Assembly: GCF_024609245.1 (NCBI RefSeq)
Contig: NZ_JANJYH010000003.1
Span: 248,001-312,000 of the forward strand
Direction: 5' to 3'
Origin: Haloarchaeobius sp. FL176
Lineage (GTDB): Archaea; Halobacteriota; Halobacteria; Halobacteriales; Natrialbaceae
DNA: 64,000 nt
Shown here piece by piece: positions 1 to 7,925 of this stretch. Below the pieces are notes generated by a model that was not told the origin of the DNA, did not search any database, and worked only from the letters and a program-made list of their open reading frames with translations. The first letter of the stretch is position 1. Each line of letters begins with the position of its first letter. The translations under genes and the position numbers were made by a program.

Positions 1-2
1 GC

Positions 3-308
3 CTCGACGACATCCGCACGATTACGGAGTACGCCGTCACGCCGTTCGTCGGCTACGTCCCGGACCGCGAGTACCACCCCGACGAGCGCGAGGTCGCCGA
101 GGTCGCCATGCTCGCCGTCGACGCGCTGCTCGACTCCGAGAACTACCGCTACGAGCGCCGCGACCACCCGTACTACGGGGACATCGTCATCCACTACTTC
201 ACCGTCGACGGCTACACCGTCTGGGGCGCGACCGGCCGCATCCTCGTCCAGCTGCTCGAGCTGACGACGGACTGGCGCGCCCCCGAGCGCGTGAACCGTC
301 GGGTGTGA
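3..308 (+). CDS. NUDIX CoA pyrophosphatase, C-terminal part (5' end outside window)
   Basis: Open from the left edge, 101 residues visible to a TGA. The fragment carries a TPFVGYVPD segment followed by NYRYERRDHPYYGDIVIHYF and a VWGATGRIL tail, which matches the C-terminal half of NudL/YeaB-type NUDIX hydrolases that split coenzyme A and its derivatives into phosphopantetheine and 3',5'-ADP. The NUDIX box itself (GxxxxxExxxxxREUxEExGU) lies upstream of the window, so catalysis cannot be verified here. A cytoplasmic housekeeping (house-cleaning) role is inferred from the family. Confidence 0.8.
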   Translation, partial: LDDIRTITEYAVTPFVGYVPDREYHPDEREVAEVAMLAVDALLDSENYRYERRDHPYYGDIVIHYFTVDGYTVWGATGRILVQLLELTTDWRAPERVNRRV

Positions 309-350
309 GAAGCGGGTCCGTTCTTGCCGCTGTGACCCGTACCGACAGTC

Positions 351-524
351 ATGGCGACTCCCTGTGTGTACTGTGACAGCCGCGTCGAGCGCCACGACCC
401 GGTCTACGTCCGGGACGCCGGTGACGACGAGGAACGGGCGTTCTGCAACTACACCTGCCTCGCAGCCCATATCGACGAGGCGGCTCTGACGACGGGGGCC
501 TGCTGCGAGTGGCCCCCCGGCTGA
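351..524 (+). CDS. Small cysteine-rich zinc-finger-like protein, 57 aa
   Basis: A 57-residue ORF with two Cys pairs, CVYC near residue 5 and CNYTC near residue 32, plus CC near the C-terminus, consistent with a single-zinc treble-clef or ribbon fold. Such mini-proteins are abundant in haloarchaea and their functions are largely unknown; some bind partners or nucleic acids. It begins 42 nt after the NUDIX gene on the same strand and may be co-transcribed. It is shorter than many ORF-calling cutoffs. Function not assigned. Confidence 0.7.
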   Translation: MATPCVYCDSRVERHDPVYVRDAGDDEERAFCNYTCLAAHIDEAALTTGACCEWPPG

Positions 525-630
525 CCTGCGGACGGGGCCCTGTCGAACCCTCGTCCAACCGACACGGCCGGCGCTGCAAGCTCCGTCAGACGAGGGTATA
601 CGTCAGCCAGCCCCGGGCCAGGGCTCGAGC

Positions 631-1389
631 TCAGACCGACCGACGTTCCCGCTCGATGTGGTCGACGTAGGTGTCAACCACGTGTTGGATGATCGTTTCG
701 CCAGCTTCGGCGGTCGCCTCGGTCGGGTCACCGAGCACGCCGTTTTCGGTGATCGTTTTGAATCCCTCACTCAGAAGGCGAGCAGTGGAGATGTCCCCTT
801 CAGGACCGGACTCGATGTCCTCCAGTCTGACGAGCTCCTCGTCAACCGCCAACACCACCGCCGTCTCGGCCGCGCCGGCGTGGATCACATCTTGCTCGTA
901 GTCGATACCCGCATCGTTCAGGCCTTCGTTCAGCAACTGCATGTGCTCGTCGAGGTCGGCGAGAGGAATCACCGTGGCGTCGATTTGTCGGGCGACGTCG
1001 GGTGCCACAGTTCTGACCGGGCCGAAGTTCCCGCCGTGAGTCGGGACGAGGACGACGTGTTCGAAACCGTGTTCGTCGAGCGACCGGCAGTACCCCCGGA
1101 TTACGTCCATCAGCGTCTCCGGTGGGATGCTGATCGTCCCCGGGAACGCCATGTGATGTCCCGAACAGCCGGGTCGGATCGTCGGCGCGGCGACTGCGTC
1201 TCCCAGCTGCGCCGCTATCCGCCGCGAGAGCTCGTCACCGTCCAGTGTGTCCATGTTCAACGGCAGGTGGGGACCGTGCTGTTCGATCGAACCGACGGAG
1301 ACGATCGCGGTCCGTGTCCCGTCTTCGAGCGCCGCTTCGACCTCTGGCCATACCATCTCCTCAAGACGTACTGACCCGCGAGAAGGCAT
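631..1389 (-). CDS. Creatininase family amidohydrolase
   Basis: 252 aa. The family metal-binding motifs are all visible: SIEQHGPHLPLNMDT near residue 33 (Glu, His and Asp ligands), THGGN near residue 116 and HAGAAET near residue 170. The creatininase superfamily includes creatinine amidohydrolase, mycofactocin peptidase MftE and the archaeal formamide hydrolase ArfB of riboflavin/F420 synthesis, all using a two-metal site. It is transcribed divergently from an operon that holds a second creatininase-family gene. The substrate cannot be read from sequence, and true creatinine degradation is unlikely. The ATG at 1389 precedes MPSRGSVRLEEM, a normal family N-terminus. Confidence 0.85.
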   Translation of the reverse strand: MPSRGSVRLEEMVWPEVEAALEDGTRTAIVSVGSIEQHGPHLPLNMDTLDGDELSRRIAAQLGDAVAAPTIRPGCSGHHMAFPGTISIPPETLMDVIRGYCRSLDEHGFEHVVLVPTHGGNFGPVRTVAPDVARQIDATVIPLADLDEHMQLLNEGLNDAGIDYEQDVIHAGAAETAVVLAVDEELVRLEDIESGPEGDISTARLLSEGFKTITENGVLGDPTEATAEAGETIIQHVVDTYVDHIERERRSV

Positions 1390-1463
1390 ACGGATAGTGT
1401 CGCTCCCCCGTAGTCTAAAATTCTTTCACACTGAGCCGACCCACCGCACTGTTTCGCGGCCTC

Positions 1464-1484
1464 CGACACGTTTATGCCGTGTCG
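1464..1484 (+). promoter_or_regulatory. Perfect 7-bp inverted repeat flanking a TATA-like box
   Basis: CGACACG (1464-1470) and CGTGTCG (1478-1484) are exact reverse complements with TTTATGC between them. The spacer carries a haloarchaeal TATA-like element about 30 nt before the ATG at 1503. A repressor bound here would block TBP/TFB, so this is a candidate operator for the downstream DUF7388-like operon. The regulator is unknown. Confidence 0.45.
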
Positions 1485-1502
1485 AAACCTGGGAGTGAGT
1501 AC

Positions 1503-1544
1503 ATGGTCCACAAGACGATGGGTCGCGTTCCATTCGACCGATAG
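1503..1544 (+). CDS. Possible 13-residue leader ORF upstream of the 1590 operon
   Basis: An ATG lies at the distance from the TATA-like box (1471-1476) expected for a leaderless transcript start, and opens MVHKTMGRVPFDR before a TAG. It ends 45 nt before the next start codon. It could be a regulatory leader peptide, the stub of a lost gene, or chance. No family is recognised. Only position and spacing support it. Confidence 0.25.
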   Translation: MVHKTMGRVPFDR

Positions 1545-1589
1545 CCTACTTCTCCTGAGCGGTATCGACGTCGTTCGAGGTGATCGCCG

Positions 1590-2372
1590 ATGTTGACCAG
1601 CGGCGCGACCGTCGCCCGCACGGGGCTCGACGGTATCGCACTCAAGCCCGCCGAGGTCGACATCGCCGACGCCGTCCACCTCGACGCCGACCTGCTCGTC
1701 GTCGACTACGAGGGTCGAGAACATCTGCCCGACGCGAGCGTCCTTCGCGAGCTCGCCGACACGTCGACGGTCCGGGTGACGACGCCCGTCCGCGCCGACG
1801 GGTTCGACCCGCTCGGCGACGACTCGCTGGCGCGCGAGCTGCCCGACGGCATCGGGCGCGTGCTGGTCGCCGGGCACGGCGCGTACCTGACCGAGCGCGA
1901 GACGGGCCGCGCCATCGCACCCCGACTCGGGGCCGCTCGGAAGGTCGCGGACGACGCCTGGGTCGGCACCGAAGGCGTCGAACGCGTCGCCCTCGCGGCC
2001 GGCGGCACGCAGTTCGACCTGCTCTCACGGTCGACCGACCGCGACCTGAAGTCGTTGCGCGCGGCCGGCTACGACGGCGAGATAGCCGTCTACGCGCCCA
2101 CGGTGCTCGCCAGCGACGACGACGCCATCCTCGACGGGGTCGGCGGCTACATCAGCCGGCGTGGCAGCGTCGCCCGCGCACTCCCCGACGACTGCGCGAC
2201 CGACGCCTCGGCGACCGGCCGTGCCCGCGAGGTCCTGCTGAAGGCGAGCCGCGACTTCGCGCTCGTCGGCGACGCCGCGACGGTCCGCGAGCGGGTCGAC
2301 GAGCTCCACGAGCTCGGCGCCGACCACGTCGTCGGCTACCCCGCCCGTGGGCTGGACGAGTTCTTTAACTGA
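1590..2372 (+). CDS. Haloarchaeal luciferase-like protein (DUF7388-like), uncharacterised
   Basis: 260 aa, acidic and soluble, with no signal peptide. The last 40 residues (DFALVGDAATVRERVDELHELGADHVV) resemble the C-terminus of luciferase-like flavin/F420-dependent oxidoreductases such as methylene-tetrahydromethanopterin reductase. The N-terminal half does not show the usual cofactor-binding motifs to me. The DUF7388 name is from memory. It is 21 nt before a creatininase-family gene and probably shares its mRNA. A TIM-barrel fold is inferred, and no reaction can be named. Confidence 0.6.
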   Translation: MLTSGATVARTGLDGIALKPAEVDIADAVHLDADLLVVDYEGREHLPDASVLRELADTSTVRVTTPVRADGFDPLGDDSLARELPDGIGRVLVAGHGAYLTERETGRAIAPRLGAARKVADDAWVGTEGVERVALAAGGTQFDLLSRSTDRDLKSLRAAGYDGEIAVYAPTVLASDDDAILDGVGGYISRRGSVARALPDDCATDASATGRAREVLLKASRDFALVGDAATVRERVDELHELGADHVVGYPARGLDEFFN

Positions 2373-2393
2373 ACGCCGGGCGCACTCCCGGCT

Positions 2394-3149
2394 ATGCGCC
2401 TCGCAAACCAGACGACGGCGAGCCTCGGTGACGGACCAGCGGTCGCCGTCCTCCCCGTCGGCAGCGTCGAACAGCACGGGCCAGCACTGCCACTCGGCAC
2501 GGACTTCATGGCCGCCGAGGCGGTGGCCGACACCGTCGCGGACCGTGACGATACGCTCGTTCTCCCGACCCTGCCGGTCGGCGTGAGCGAGCACCATCGC
2601 CAGTTCGACGGGACGCTCTGGACCGCTCCGGAGACGTTCGAGGACTACGTGGCCGACACGCTCGCGAGCGTCGCCAGCCACGGCGTCCGGAAGGCCGTCG
2701 TCGTCAACGGCCACGGCGGGAACACGGACGCGATCACCCGTGCGGCGCGCCGACTCCGCCAGGAGGAGCTGGCCTTCGCCGCGCCGTGGGCCTGGTGGTC
2801 GAACCTCGACGGCCTCGACGAGGAGCTGTTCGGCGAGGCCGGCATCGGTCACGCGGACGAGCTGGAGACGAGCATGGTCGCCCACGTCGCCCCCGACCTC
2901 GTCCGCGAGGGGCGGCTGGCGGAGGCCGAGGCGGGCGCTGCCGACTCGTGGGGGAAGTCCGTCCACGGCGCGAGCGTCGGCTTCGACACCGCCGACTTCT
3001 CGGACTCCGGTGCCGTGGGCCAGCCGACCCGCGGCTCGGCCGAGGCGGGCGCTCGGCTGTTCGAGCAGGCGACGGCCGAACTGGACGCGCTGGTGGACTG
3101 GCTGGTCGACCAGCCCTTCGAGGCGCTGCTGCCGGAGGCCCACCGATGA
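2394..3149 (+). CDS. Creatininase family protein, candidate ArfB-like formamide hydrolase
   Basis: 251 aa with an intact two-metal site: SVEQHGPALPLGTD near residue 25, NGHGGNTD near residue 104 and HADELETS near residue 155. The archaeal ArfB branch of this family deformylates 2-amino-5-formylamino-6-ribosylaminopyrimidinone phosphate in riboflavin and F420 biosynthesis, and the NGHGGN form fits that branch better than creatininase (HYEN). The stop codon overlaps the next start as ATGA (3146-3149), indicating translational coupling to the FAD oxidoreductase. The ArfB role is inference, since other creatininase-fold hydrolases look alike. Confidence 0.75.
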   Translation: MRLANQTTASLGDGPAVAVLPVGSVEQHGPALPLGTDFMAAEAVADTVADRDDTLVLPTLPVGVSEHHRQFDGTLWTAPETFEDYVADTLASVASHGVRKAVVVNGHGGNTDAITRAARRLRQEELAFAAPWAWWSNLDGLDEELFGEAGIGHADELETSMVAHVAPDLVREGRLAEAEAGAADSWGKSVHGASVGFDTADFSDSGAVGQPTRGSAEAGARLFEQATAELDALVDWLVDQPFEALLPEAHR

Positions 3150-4321
3150 GCGACGGGATTCCGGCTGACCGTGACCTGCACACCGACGGTGGGCCCGACA
3201 CCGTCGCCGTCGTCGGCGGCGGCGCGGTCGGTGCGACGGCCGCCTACGACCTCGCTCGCCACGACGTCGATGTGACGCTGTTCGAGGCCGGACACGTCGC
3301 GGGCGGGAGCAGCGGCCGCGCGGCGGGTATCTGCTACGACGCCTTCGCCGAGGACGTGGACGCCCGGGTCGCGGCGCGCGCGGTCGAGCGGTTCCGCGCG
3401 TTCGACGGGCACGGCGACTTCGACTTCGAGGAGACGCCGTACGTCTGGCTGGCCCGCACGGGCGACGACCGCCGCGCCGACGCCATCCGCGAGCAGGTGC
3501 CCAGGATGCGCGCCAACGACCGTGACGTGGCACTGCTCGACGCCGATGACCTCGCGACGGAGTTCCCGACCCTGCGGACCGACGACGTGGCGGTCGCCGC
3601 CGTGGCGCGGGACGCCGGCGTGGTCGACCCCGCGACCTACCCGCCGCTGCTCGCGTCGCTGGCCGCCGACGAGGGCGCGACGGTCCGGGAGGCGACGCCG
3701 GTCCGGGTGGCGCTCGACGGCGACGGGCAACACGGGCCAGCCGTCCTCCACGACGACGGCGAGCGGCAGGCGTTCGGCGCCGTCCTCGTCGCCGCCGGCG
3801 CGCACACGAAGCGGCTGCTCGCTGACGCCGGGATTCCCATCGCGATGAAGCCCTACCGCGTGCAGGCACTGACCGCCAGCTTCGACCGGAACGTGCCCGT
3901 CTGCTACGACGCGACCGCCGGGGTCTATCTCCGCCCCCATCCCGACGGCCTGCTCGTCGGTGACGGCACCGAGGAGCGCGAGGCCGACCCCGACGACTGG
4001 CGGCGGGCGGCCGACGACTGGTTCGTCGACGGCGCGGTCACGGCAGTCGCAGAGCGCACCGGCCGGGAACCCTCGGTCGAGCGCGCCTGGGCCGGGCTCT
4101 GCACGGCGACGCCCGACCGCGACCCGCTCGCGGGCGAACTCGACGACGGGCTCTACGTCGCGACCGGGTTCCAAGGGCACGGCTTCATGCGCGCGCCGGC
4201 GCTGGGCGAGGCGGTCGCTGCGGAGATGCTGGGTGGCGATGGCATCGAGCCGTTCGCGCCCACACGGTTCGACGGCGACGAGTCGTTCGCGGTCGTCGAG
4301 GGGATGGTCGTCGACGGGTAG
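3146..4321 (+). CDS. FAD-dependent oxidoreductase, DAO (glycine/D-amino acid oxidase) family
   Basis: 391 aa. An N-terminal Rossmann dinucleotide-binding motif, VAVVGGGAVGATAAYDLA, is followed by the ADP-ribose-binding acid (LFEAG). Near the C-terminus GLYVATGFQGHGFMRAPALG is the FAD-contacting segment typical of the DadA/ThiO/sarcosine oxidase group. The start at 3146 is chosen because it overlaps the upstream stop by 4 nt and directly precedes the Rossmann strand; the reading frame stays open further upstream but only inside arfB-like coding sequence. The substrate is probably a secondary or D-amino acid. Last gene of a three-gene operon. Confidence 0.85.
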   Translation: MSDGIPADRDLHTDGGPDTVAVVGGGAVGATAAYDLARHDVDVTLFEAGHVAGGSSGRAAGICYDAFAEDVDARVAARAVERFRAFDGHGDFDFEETPYVWLARTGDDRRADAIREQVPRMRANDRDVALLDADDLATEFPTLRTDDVAVAAVARDAGVVDPATYPPLLASLAADEGATVREATPVRVALDGDGQHGPAVLHDDGERQAFGAVLVAAGAHTKRLLADAGIPIAMKPYRVQALTASFDRNVPVCYDATAGVYLRPHPDGLLVGDGTEEREADPDDWRRAADDWFVDGAVTAVAERTGREPSVERAWAGLCTATPDRDPLAGELDDGLYVATGFQGHGFMRAPALGEAVAAEMLGGDGIEPFAPTRFDGDESFAVVEGMVVDG

Positions 4322-4324
4322 GCG

Positions 4325-5194
4325 TCACCGCTCGGCGAGCACCGAGAACGGACTTCGGCCGAAGGGTGCTTCGCGCGTCTCCATCCGGAGCTCCAGAAAC
4401 AGAGACCTGTCCTCGAACTCGACGGTCGCCGCGTCCGGATACCCCAACCGCGCCCCGACCTCCGAGACCCGTCGTTCGAACTGTCGTCGTTCCGCCAGCG
4501 CGGGCGACCCCGGGACCATCGCCTTCACCGTCGTCGTCGGGCCGTCGATGTTGTAGCTGAACCCTTCGATACCGTCACCGGAGAGCCGCATCCTCGTGGA
4601 CGCGCCGACGCCGACGCGGTCGAAGAACTGACCGAACGCGGGTGTGTCCCCCACGAACGAACGGTCCGAGTCGCGCAGGTACGCCTCCAGTTCGCTCCGA
4701 GTGCTGTTCGCCATGACGACGAGTTCACCCTGGTCGATCGCGTAGCGGTACTCGCGCTGACTGCCGTACAGTTCGCGCCCGGCAACTGTTCCTTCTCTGG
4801 TCAACTGTTCTGCGAGGTTCCGCCGGACGTCGTCGACGCCGAACGACCCCTCGACCACGGTCACCGTGGGATAGGGGTCGTTCCCGCCCCCAGCAGCCAG
4901 CTCCAGGTAGTAGTCGAGATCGCCGAAGTCGGCCCACGGGACGGAGAAGAAGTGCTGGCTGCGCTGGTCCTCGGTGAAGTACATCCGGTTCCGCGACATG
5001 GTCGTCGGCTCGAAGTACTGCAGCTGGTACTCCTGCCAGTCCTCCCCGTACGTCTCTGGGTCGTACGCCCACGTACTCCACCGCTCTTCCGGCGCTTCGC
5101 TGGTCACCCGTTCACTACAGCCGGCGAGTGCCGCCGCGAGACCACCGGTAGTCGCCGCCCCCGCGAGCCGCAACACATCCCGTCTCCCTGCCAT
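4325..5194 (-). CDS. Tat-exported lipoprotein, paralogue of the gene at 5249-6178
   Basis: 289 aa. The N-terminus has a twin arginine (GRRDVLRLAG) and hydrophobic stretch ending in a lipobox LAGC near residue 25, so it should be exported folded by Tat and lipid-anchored on the outer face of the membrane. The mature part shares several blocks with its neighbour: YDPETY, YFEPTTM, FFDRVGVGA and the C-terminal EAPFGRSPFS. No catalytic motif or known domain is recognised. It is the last gene of a four-gene reverse-strand operon with Hsp20, 54 nt after its paralogue. Function unknown. Confidence 0.75.
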   Translation of the reverse strand: MAGRRDVLRLAGAATTGGLAAALAGCSERVTSEAPEERWSTWAYDPETYGEDWQEYQLQYFEPTTMSRNRMYFTEDQRSQHFFSVPWADFGDLDYYLELAAGGGNDPYPTVTVVEGSFGVDDVRRNLAEQLTREGTVAGRELYGSQREYRYAIDQGELVVMANSTRSELEAYLRDSDRSFVGDTPAFGQFFDRVGVGASTRMRLSGDGIEGFSYNIDGPTTTVKAMVPGSPALAERRQFERRVSEVGARLGYPDAATVEFEDRSLFLELRMETREAPFGRSPFSVLAER

Positions 5195-5248
5195 GTTGGA
5201 TTCGACTCTCTACAGCGAGATGAAAACTCTTCGGGTCGACCGTGCCGT

Positions 5249-6178
5249 TCAGCGCACGCCGAAGTTCGACAGCGGGTCGACGCCGAAAGGGGCCTGCGAG
5301 GTGGCGAACTCGAGGTCGAGTAGCACGCGCTCGTCGTCGTACTCGACCGCGGTCGAGCGGAGTCGGTCCACCGACGACTGGACCTGTCCCAGGTAGGATT
5401 CAAGCTCCTCGCCGCGAGTCTCGCTGACCCCCGGGACACGCATCGCCCGGGCGTCCGTCGTCCCGCCGTCGACGCGGTAGGCGTGGCCGTGCAGCGTCGG
5501 CGTCCCCGACTCGTCGGTGCTGAGCCGGAACCCGGCGTTCGCGCCGACCCCGACAGTGTCGAAGAAGGTCGCGAGGCGTTCGTCGTCGCTGGCGAACGAG
5601 CGCGAGCCCGTGACGTACGTCTCGGCGTCGGCACGCGAGAGACCGCGGACGAACACCAGCTCGCCGTCCGCGACGACCGCGAAGGCGTCCGTGCCGTCGC
5701 CGTAGAGCGGCCGGTCGTCGACGCTGCCGACGCGTTCGAACTCGCTCGTGAGCGACGACCGGACCGTCTCCGCGTCGAACGTCCCCCGCGAGACGAGGAC
5801 GTACGGGAGCCCGCCCGAGTCGCTAGCGCCGCCGAGTTCGACCGTGAACTCGACGTCCTCGGGGGCTGCGGCGTGGTAGCGCTGGACCCTGCTGGCGCTC
5901 TCGCCGAGCGAGTCCTGGCTGGCCGCGAACGTCGCGGGCTCCCAGTAGCCGACGACGTAGTCGGTCACGTCCTCGCGGTAGCTCGCGGGGTCGTAGAGCC
6001 AGGGCTGGAGGCTCCCGTCGCGGTCGGCGTCCCACGTGCCGCCACCGGAGCCGCCGAGGCAGCCGGCGACCGAGGCGAGGCTCCCGAGGAGCGCCGTGCC
6101 GGCGGCTCGTCGCATCGTGCCCCGTCTCGTCCGTAGAAACGGCCGGTCCCCCGAAGCGTCGTCGCCCGCGGAGTTCAC
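5249..6178 (-). CDS. Tat-exported lipoprotein, paralogue of the gene at 4325-5194
   Basis: 309 aa from a GTG at 6178 that overlaps the Hsp20 stop as GTGA. The upstream GTG is preferred over the ATG at 6115 because only it includes the twin arginine TRRGTMRR before the hydrophobic stretch and lipobox VAGC near residue 40. Shared blocks with the next gene (WLYDPASY, YWEPATF, FFDTVGVGA, QAPFGVDPLS) show a tandem duplication with considerable divergence. A Gly-rich linker follows the lipid cysteine. No enzyme motif is seen. Probably a surface protein. Confidence 0.72.
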   Translation of the reverse strand: MNSAGDDASGDRPFLRTRRGTMRRAAGTALLGSLASVAGCLGGSGGGTWDADRDGSLQPWLYDPASYREDVTDYVVGYWEPATFAASQDSLGESASRVQRYHAAAPEDVEFTVELGGASDSGGLPYVLVSRGTFDAETVRSSLTSEFERVGSVDDRPLYGDGTDAFAVVADGELVFVRGLSRADAETYVTGSRSFASDDERLATFFDTVGVGANAGFRLSTDESGTPTLHGHAYRVDGGTTDARAMRVPGVSETRGEELESYLGQVQSSVDRLRSTAVEYDDERVLLDLEFATSQAPFGVDPLSNFGVR

Positions 6179-6681
6179 GATTCGGCAGCGTCGTCCGCGC
6201 TCGTCTCCGGCCCACCGTCGCTGTCGTCGTTCGAGTCGTCAGTCCCGTCGTCCGGTTCGGCGATGGTCACGGTGTCGCCGCCGTCGTCGGCCTCGTCCCC
6301 GTCGGGGACGGCCTTGGGGACCTCGACCTCCAGCGTGCCGTTCTTGCGGAGCGTCGCGGTGGCGGACTCGGCGTCGACCAGCGCGTCGGTCGGGAGCCGG
6401 ACCTGGCCGTCGAGCGCCATCCCCCGGCCGGGGATGCGCATGTCGAACCCCTCGTAGAACTCCCGGAAGCGGTCGAGTCGGACCTTCACCGCGCCGTCGT
6501 CGTAGCGGACCTGGATGTCGGCGTGTGTCGCCCCCGGGGCGTCGAAGACGGCCAGGTAGGCGTCGTCGCTCTCCAGCAGGTCCGTCGGGAGCGGGCGGTT
6601 CTCCTGTACTTGCGAGGACGCCCGTCCGATCTGGTGCAGGACGCTGTTGCTGACCGAGCGCCCGAACTCGCGGATCGTCAT
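6175..6681 (-). CDS. Small heat shock protein, Hsp20/alpha-crystallin family
   Basis: 168 aa. An alpha-crystallin-like domain of roughly 90 residues is followed by an acidic low-complexity tail (many Asp, Glu and Ser) typical of halophilic adaptation. The core contains DIQVRYDDGAVKVRLDRF and the beta-strand segment ATLRKNGTLEVEVPK, the usual A-x-x-x-n-G-x-L end of the fold. These ATP-independent chaperones hold unfolding proteins. The ATG at 6681 overlaps the stop of the upstream zinc-finger gene by 4 nt and its stop overlaps the downstream lipoprotein start by 4 nt, so expression should be coupled across the operon. Confidence 0.85.
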   Translation of the reverse strand: MTIREFGRSVSNSVLHQIGRASSQVQENRPLPTDLLESDDAYLAVFDAPGATHADIQVRYDDGAVKVRLDRFREFYEGFDMRIPGRGMALDGQVRLPTDALVDAESATATLRKNGTLEVEVPKAVPDGDEADDGGDTVTIAEPDDGTDDSNDDSDGGPETSADDAAES

Positions 6682-6836
6682 AGCTCGATCTCCTCCAGAG
6701 CGGCGGTCGTCCCACAGTACGGGCAGGTGAATTCCTCGACGGTCACGTCGTCCGGCATGTCGTAGGTGTAGTGCAGCTCGAACATGTCGAGCTCGCAGTC
6801 GGTATCCGTACACCTGACCTCCATCGTCGCGGGCAT
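6678..6836 (-). CDS. Small CPxCG-type zinc finger protein, 52 aa
   Basis: 52 residues beginning MPATMEVRC, with four cysteines in two pairs: CTDTDC near residue 9 and the CPYCG knuckle near residue 38. This is the haloarchaeal small CPxCG-related zinc-finger layout; I believe the family is DUF7559 but cannot check. It is the promoter-proximal gene of the operon with Hsp20 and two lipoproteins, with an ATGA overlap into Hsp20. Small CPxCG proteins have been linked to stress and biofilm phenotypes in Haloferax, but no molecular role is established here. Confidence 0.78.
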   Translation of the reverse strand: MPATMEVRCTDTDCELDMFELHYTYDMPDDVTVEEFTCPYCGTTAALEEIEL

Positions 6837-6986
6837 GAGCGGACCTTGGGCCGTCAGGGGAAAACAGTTTTCGGAGGGCGGAACCCTTTTGTACTGCTGA
6901 TAGAAAGTGAATACAATTCAGACGCCGCCACGGACCGCCGCACTGCCCATCGTTGCGAGCCTCGGCCTGTTCCGGCGAGGTCTGCG

Positions 6987-7874
6987 ATGACTGGGCCAGC
7001 GTCGACGGTGTACGGGGTGGACTTCGGGTCAGCCGCGGACACCGCGGGTGAGAAGACGTGGATTGCGACGGCGACGGTCGAGGACGACACACCCGTCGTG
7101 GAGTCGTGTGAACGGTTAGTCGAGAAACTGGACTGTGACAGCGATCGCGATTCGGCACACGAGGCGTTGGTGACGTTCGTCCAGACCGAACTCGACGCCA
7201 GTTCGGCAATCGGCCTCGACTTCCCGTTCGGATTACCCGGCGTCGTGCTCGACGAGCAAAGGTGGGACGGCTACGTCGAGGACTTCCCCAGCAAGCTCAC
7301 GGTTCCCGACTGGGACGACGACGACCTGCCGAACGAGATCAGCTCCGCGGACGACCTGAGCGCATGGGGGAGCCAGCGCGCCAGAGACGAAGCTGCGGAC
7401 TGTGTCCACTGTAAGCGCCTCACCGACGAGGAACACGGCGCACAGCCCCCGTACGGCATCATCGGGAAGTCGATCACGTACCACGGTCTCGGGAACGTCA
7501 TCGCACCGCTGGCTGCTGAGGACGACGTGACTGTCGCACCGATGCAGGTCGAGGAGTTCGGGGACCCGGATGGACCACTCGTACTCGAGGCGTACCCGGC
7601 TGGAACACTGGACCGCCTCGGGCTCTGCCGTGAGGGATACAAGGACGGGACGAACGCCGACCGACGGCGGGAACGGAACCTCGACGGACTCGTACAGTTC
7701 GGGGATGTACGGATCGACGACGATGTCAGAGATTCGGCCGTCGAGAACCCCGGCGGCGACGCCCTCGACGCCGTCGTCGCCGCGGTCGCGACGCACCGGG
7801 CGACTCGCTCCGCCGATGCACTTGAGCCCGACGAGAAGCAGTACGACCCCGTCGAGGGCTACATCTACGTCTAA
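6987..7874 (+). CDS. DUF429 family protein (predicted RNase H-fold)
   Basis: 295 aa. The N-terminus YGVDFGSA and the later GLDFPFGLP and LEAYPAGTLDRLG segments match DUF429, a family predicted to have an RNase H-like fold with catalytic acids supplied by the first strand (VDFG) and by the D in GLDFP. A C-terminal DALDAVVAAVATH helix carries further conserved Asp. The ATG at 6987 is preferred over upstream in-frame ATGs because it sits immediately before the first beta strand. It is transcribed divergently from the Hsp20 operon across 150 nt. Biological role not known. Confidence 0.75.
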   Translation: MTGPASTVYGVDFGSAADTAGEKTWIATATVEDDTPVVESCERLVEKLDCDSDRDSAHEALVTFVQTELDASSAIGLDFPFGLPGVVLDEQRWDGYVEDFPSKLTVPDWDDDDLPNEISSADDLSAWGSQRARDEAADCVHCKRLTDEEHGAQPPYGIIGKSITYHGLGNVIAPLAAEDDVTVAPMQVEEFGDPDGPLVLEAYPAGTLDRLGLCREGYKDGTNADRRRERNLDGLVQFGDVRIDDDVRDSAVENPGGDALDAVVAAVATHRATRSADALEPDEKQYDPVEGYIYV

Positions 7875-7925
7875 CGCCGACCGCGTGTAGTCAACTTCTT
7901 CCCCGTCGAGACGCAATCTCGGCCC

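Noticed and set aside
631-1389. Calling the creatininase-family gene a true creatininase
   Set aside because: Family motifs are shared by several activities, and no creatine pathway genes are nearby, so only the family is assigned.
2786-3145. N-terminal extension of the FAD oxidoreductase frame
   Set aside because: It lies inside the arfB-like coding sequence, is Arg/Gly-rich and precedes a Rossmann fold that needs no such extension.
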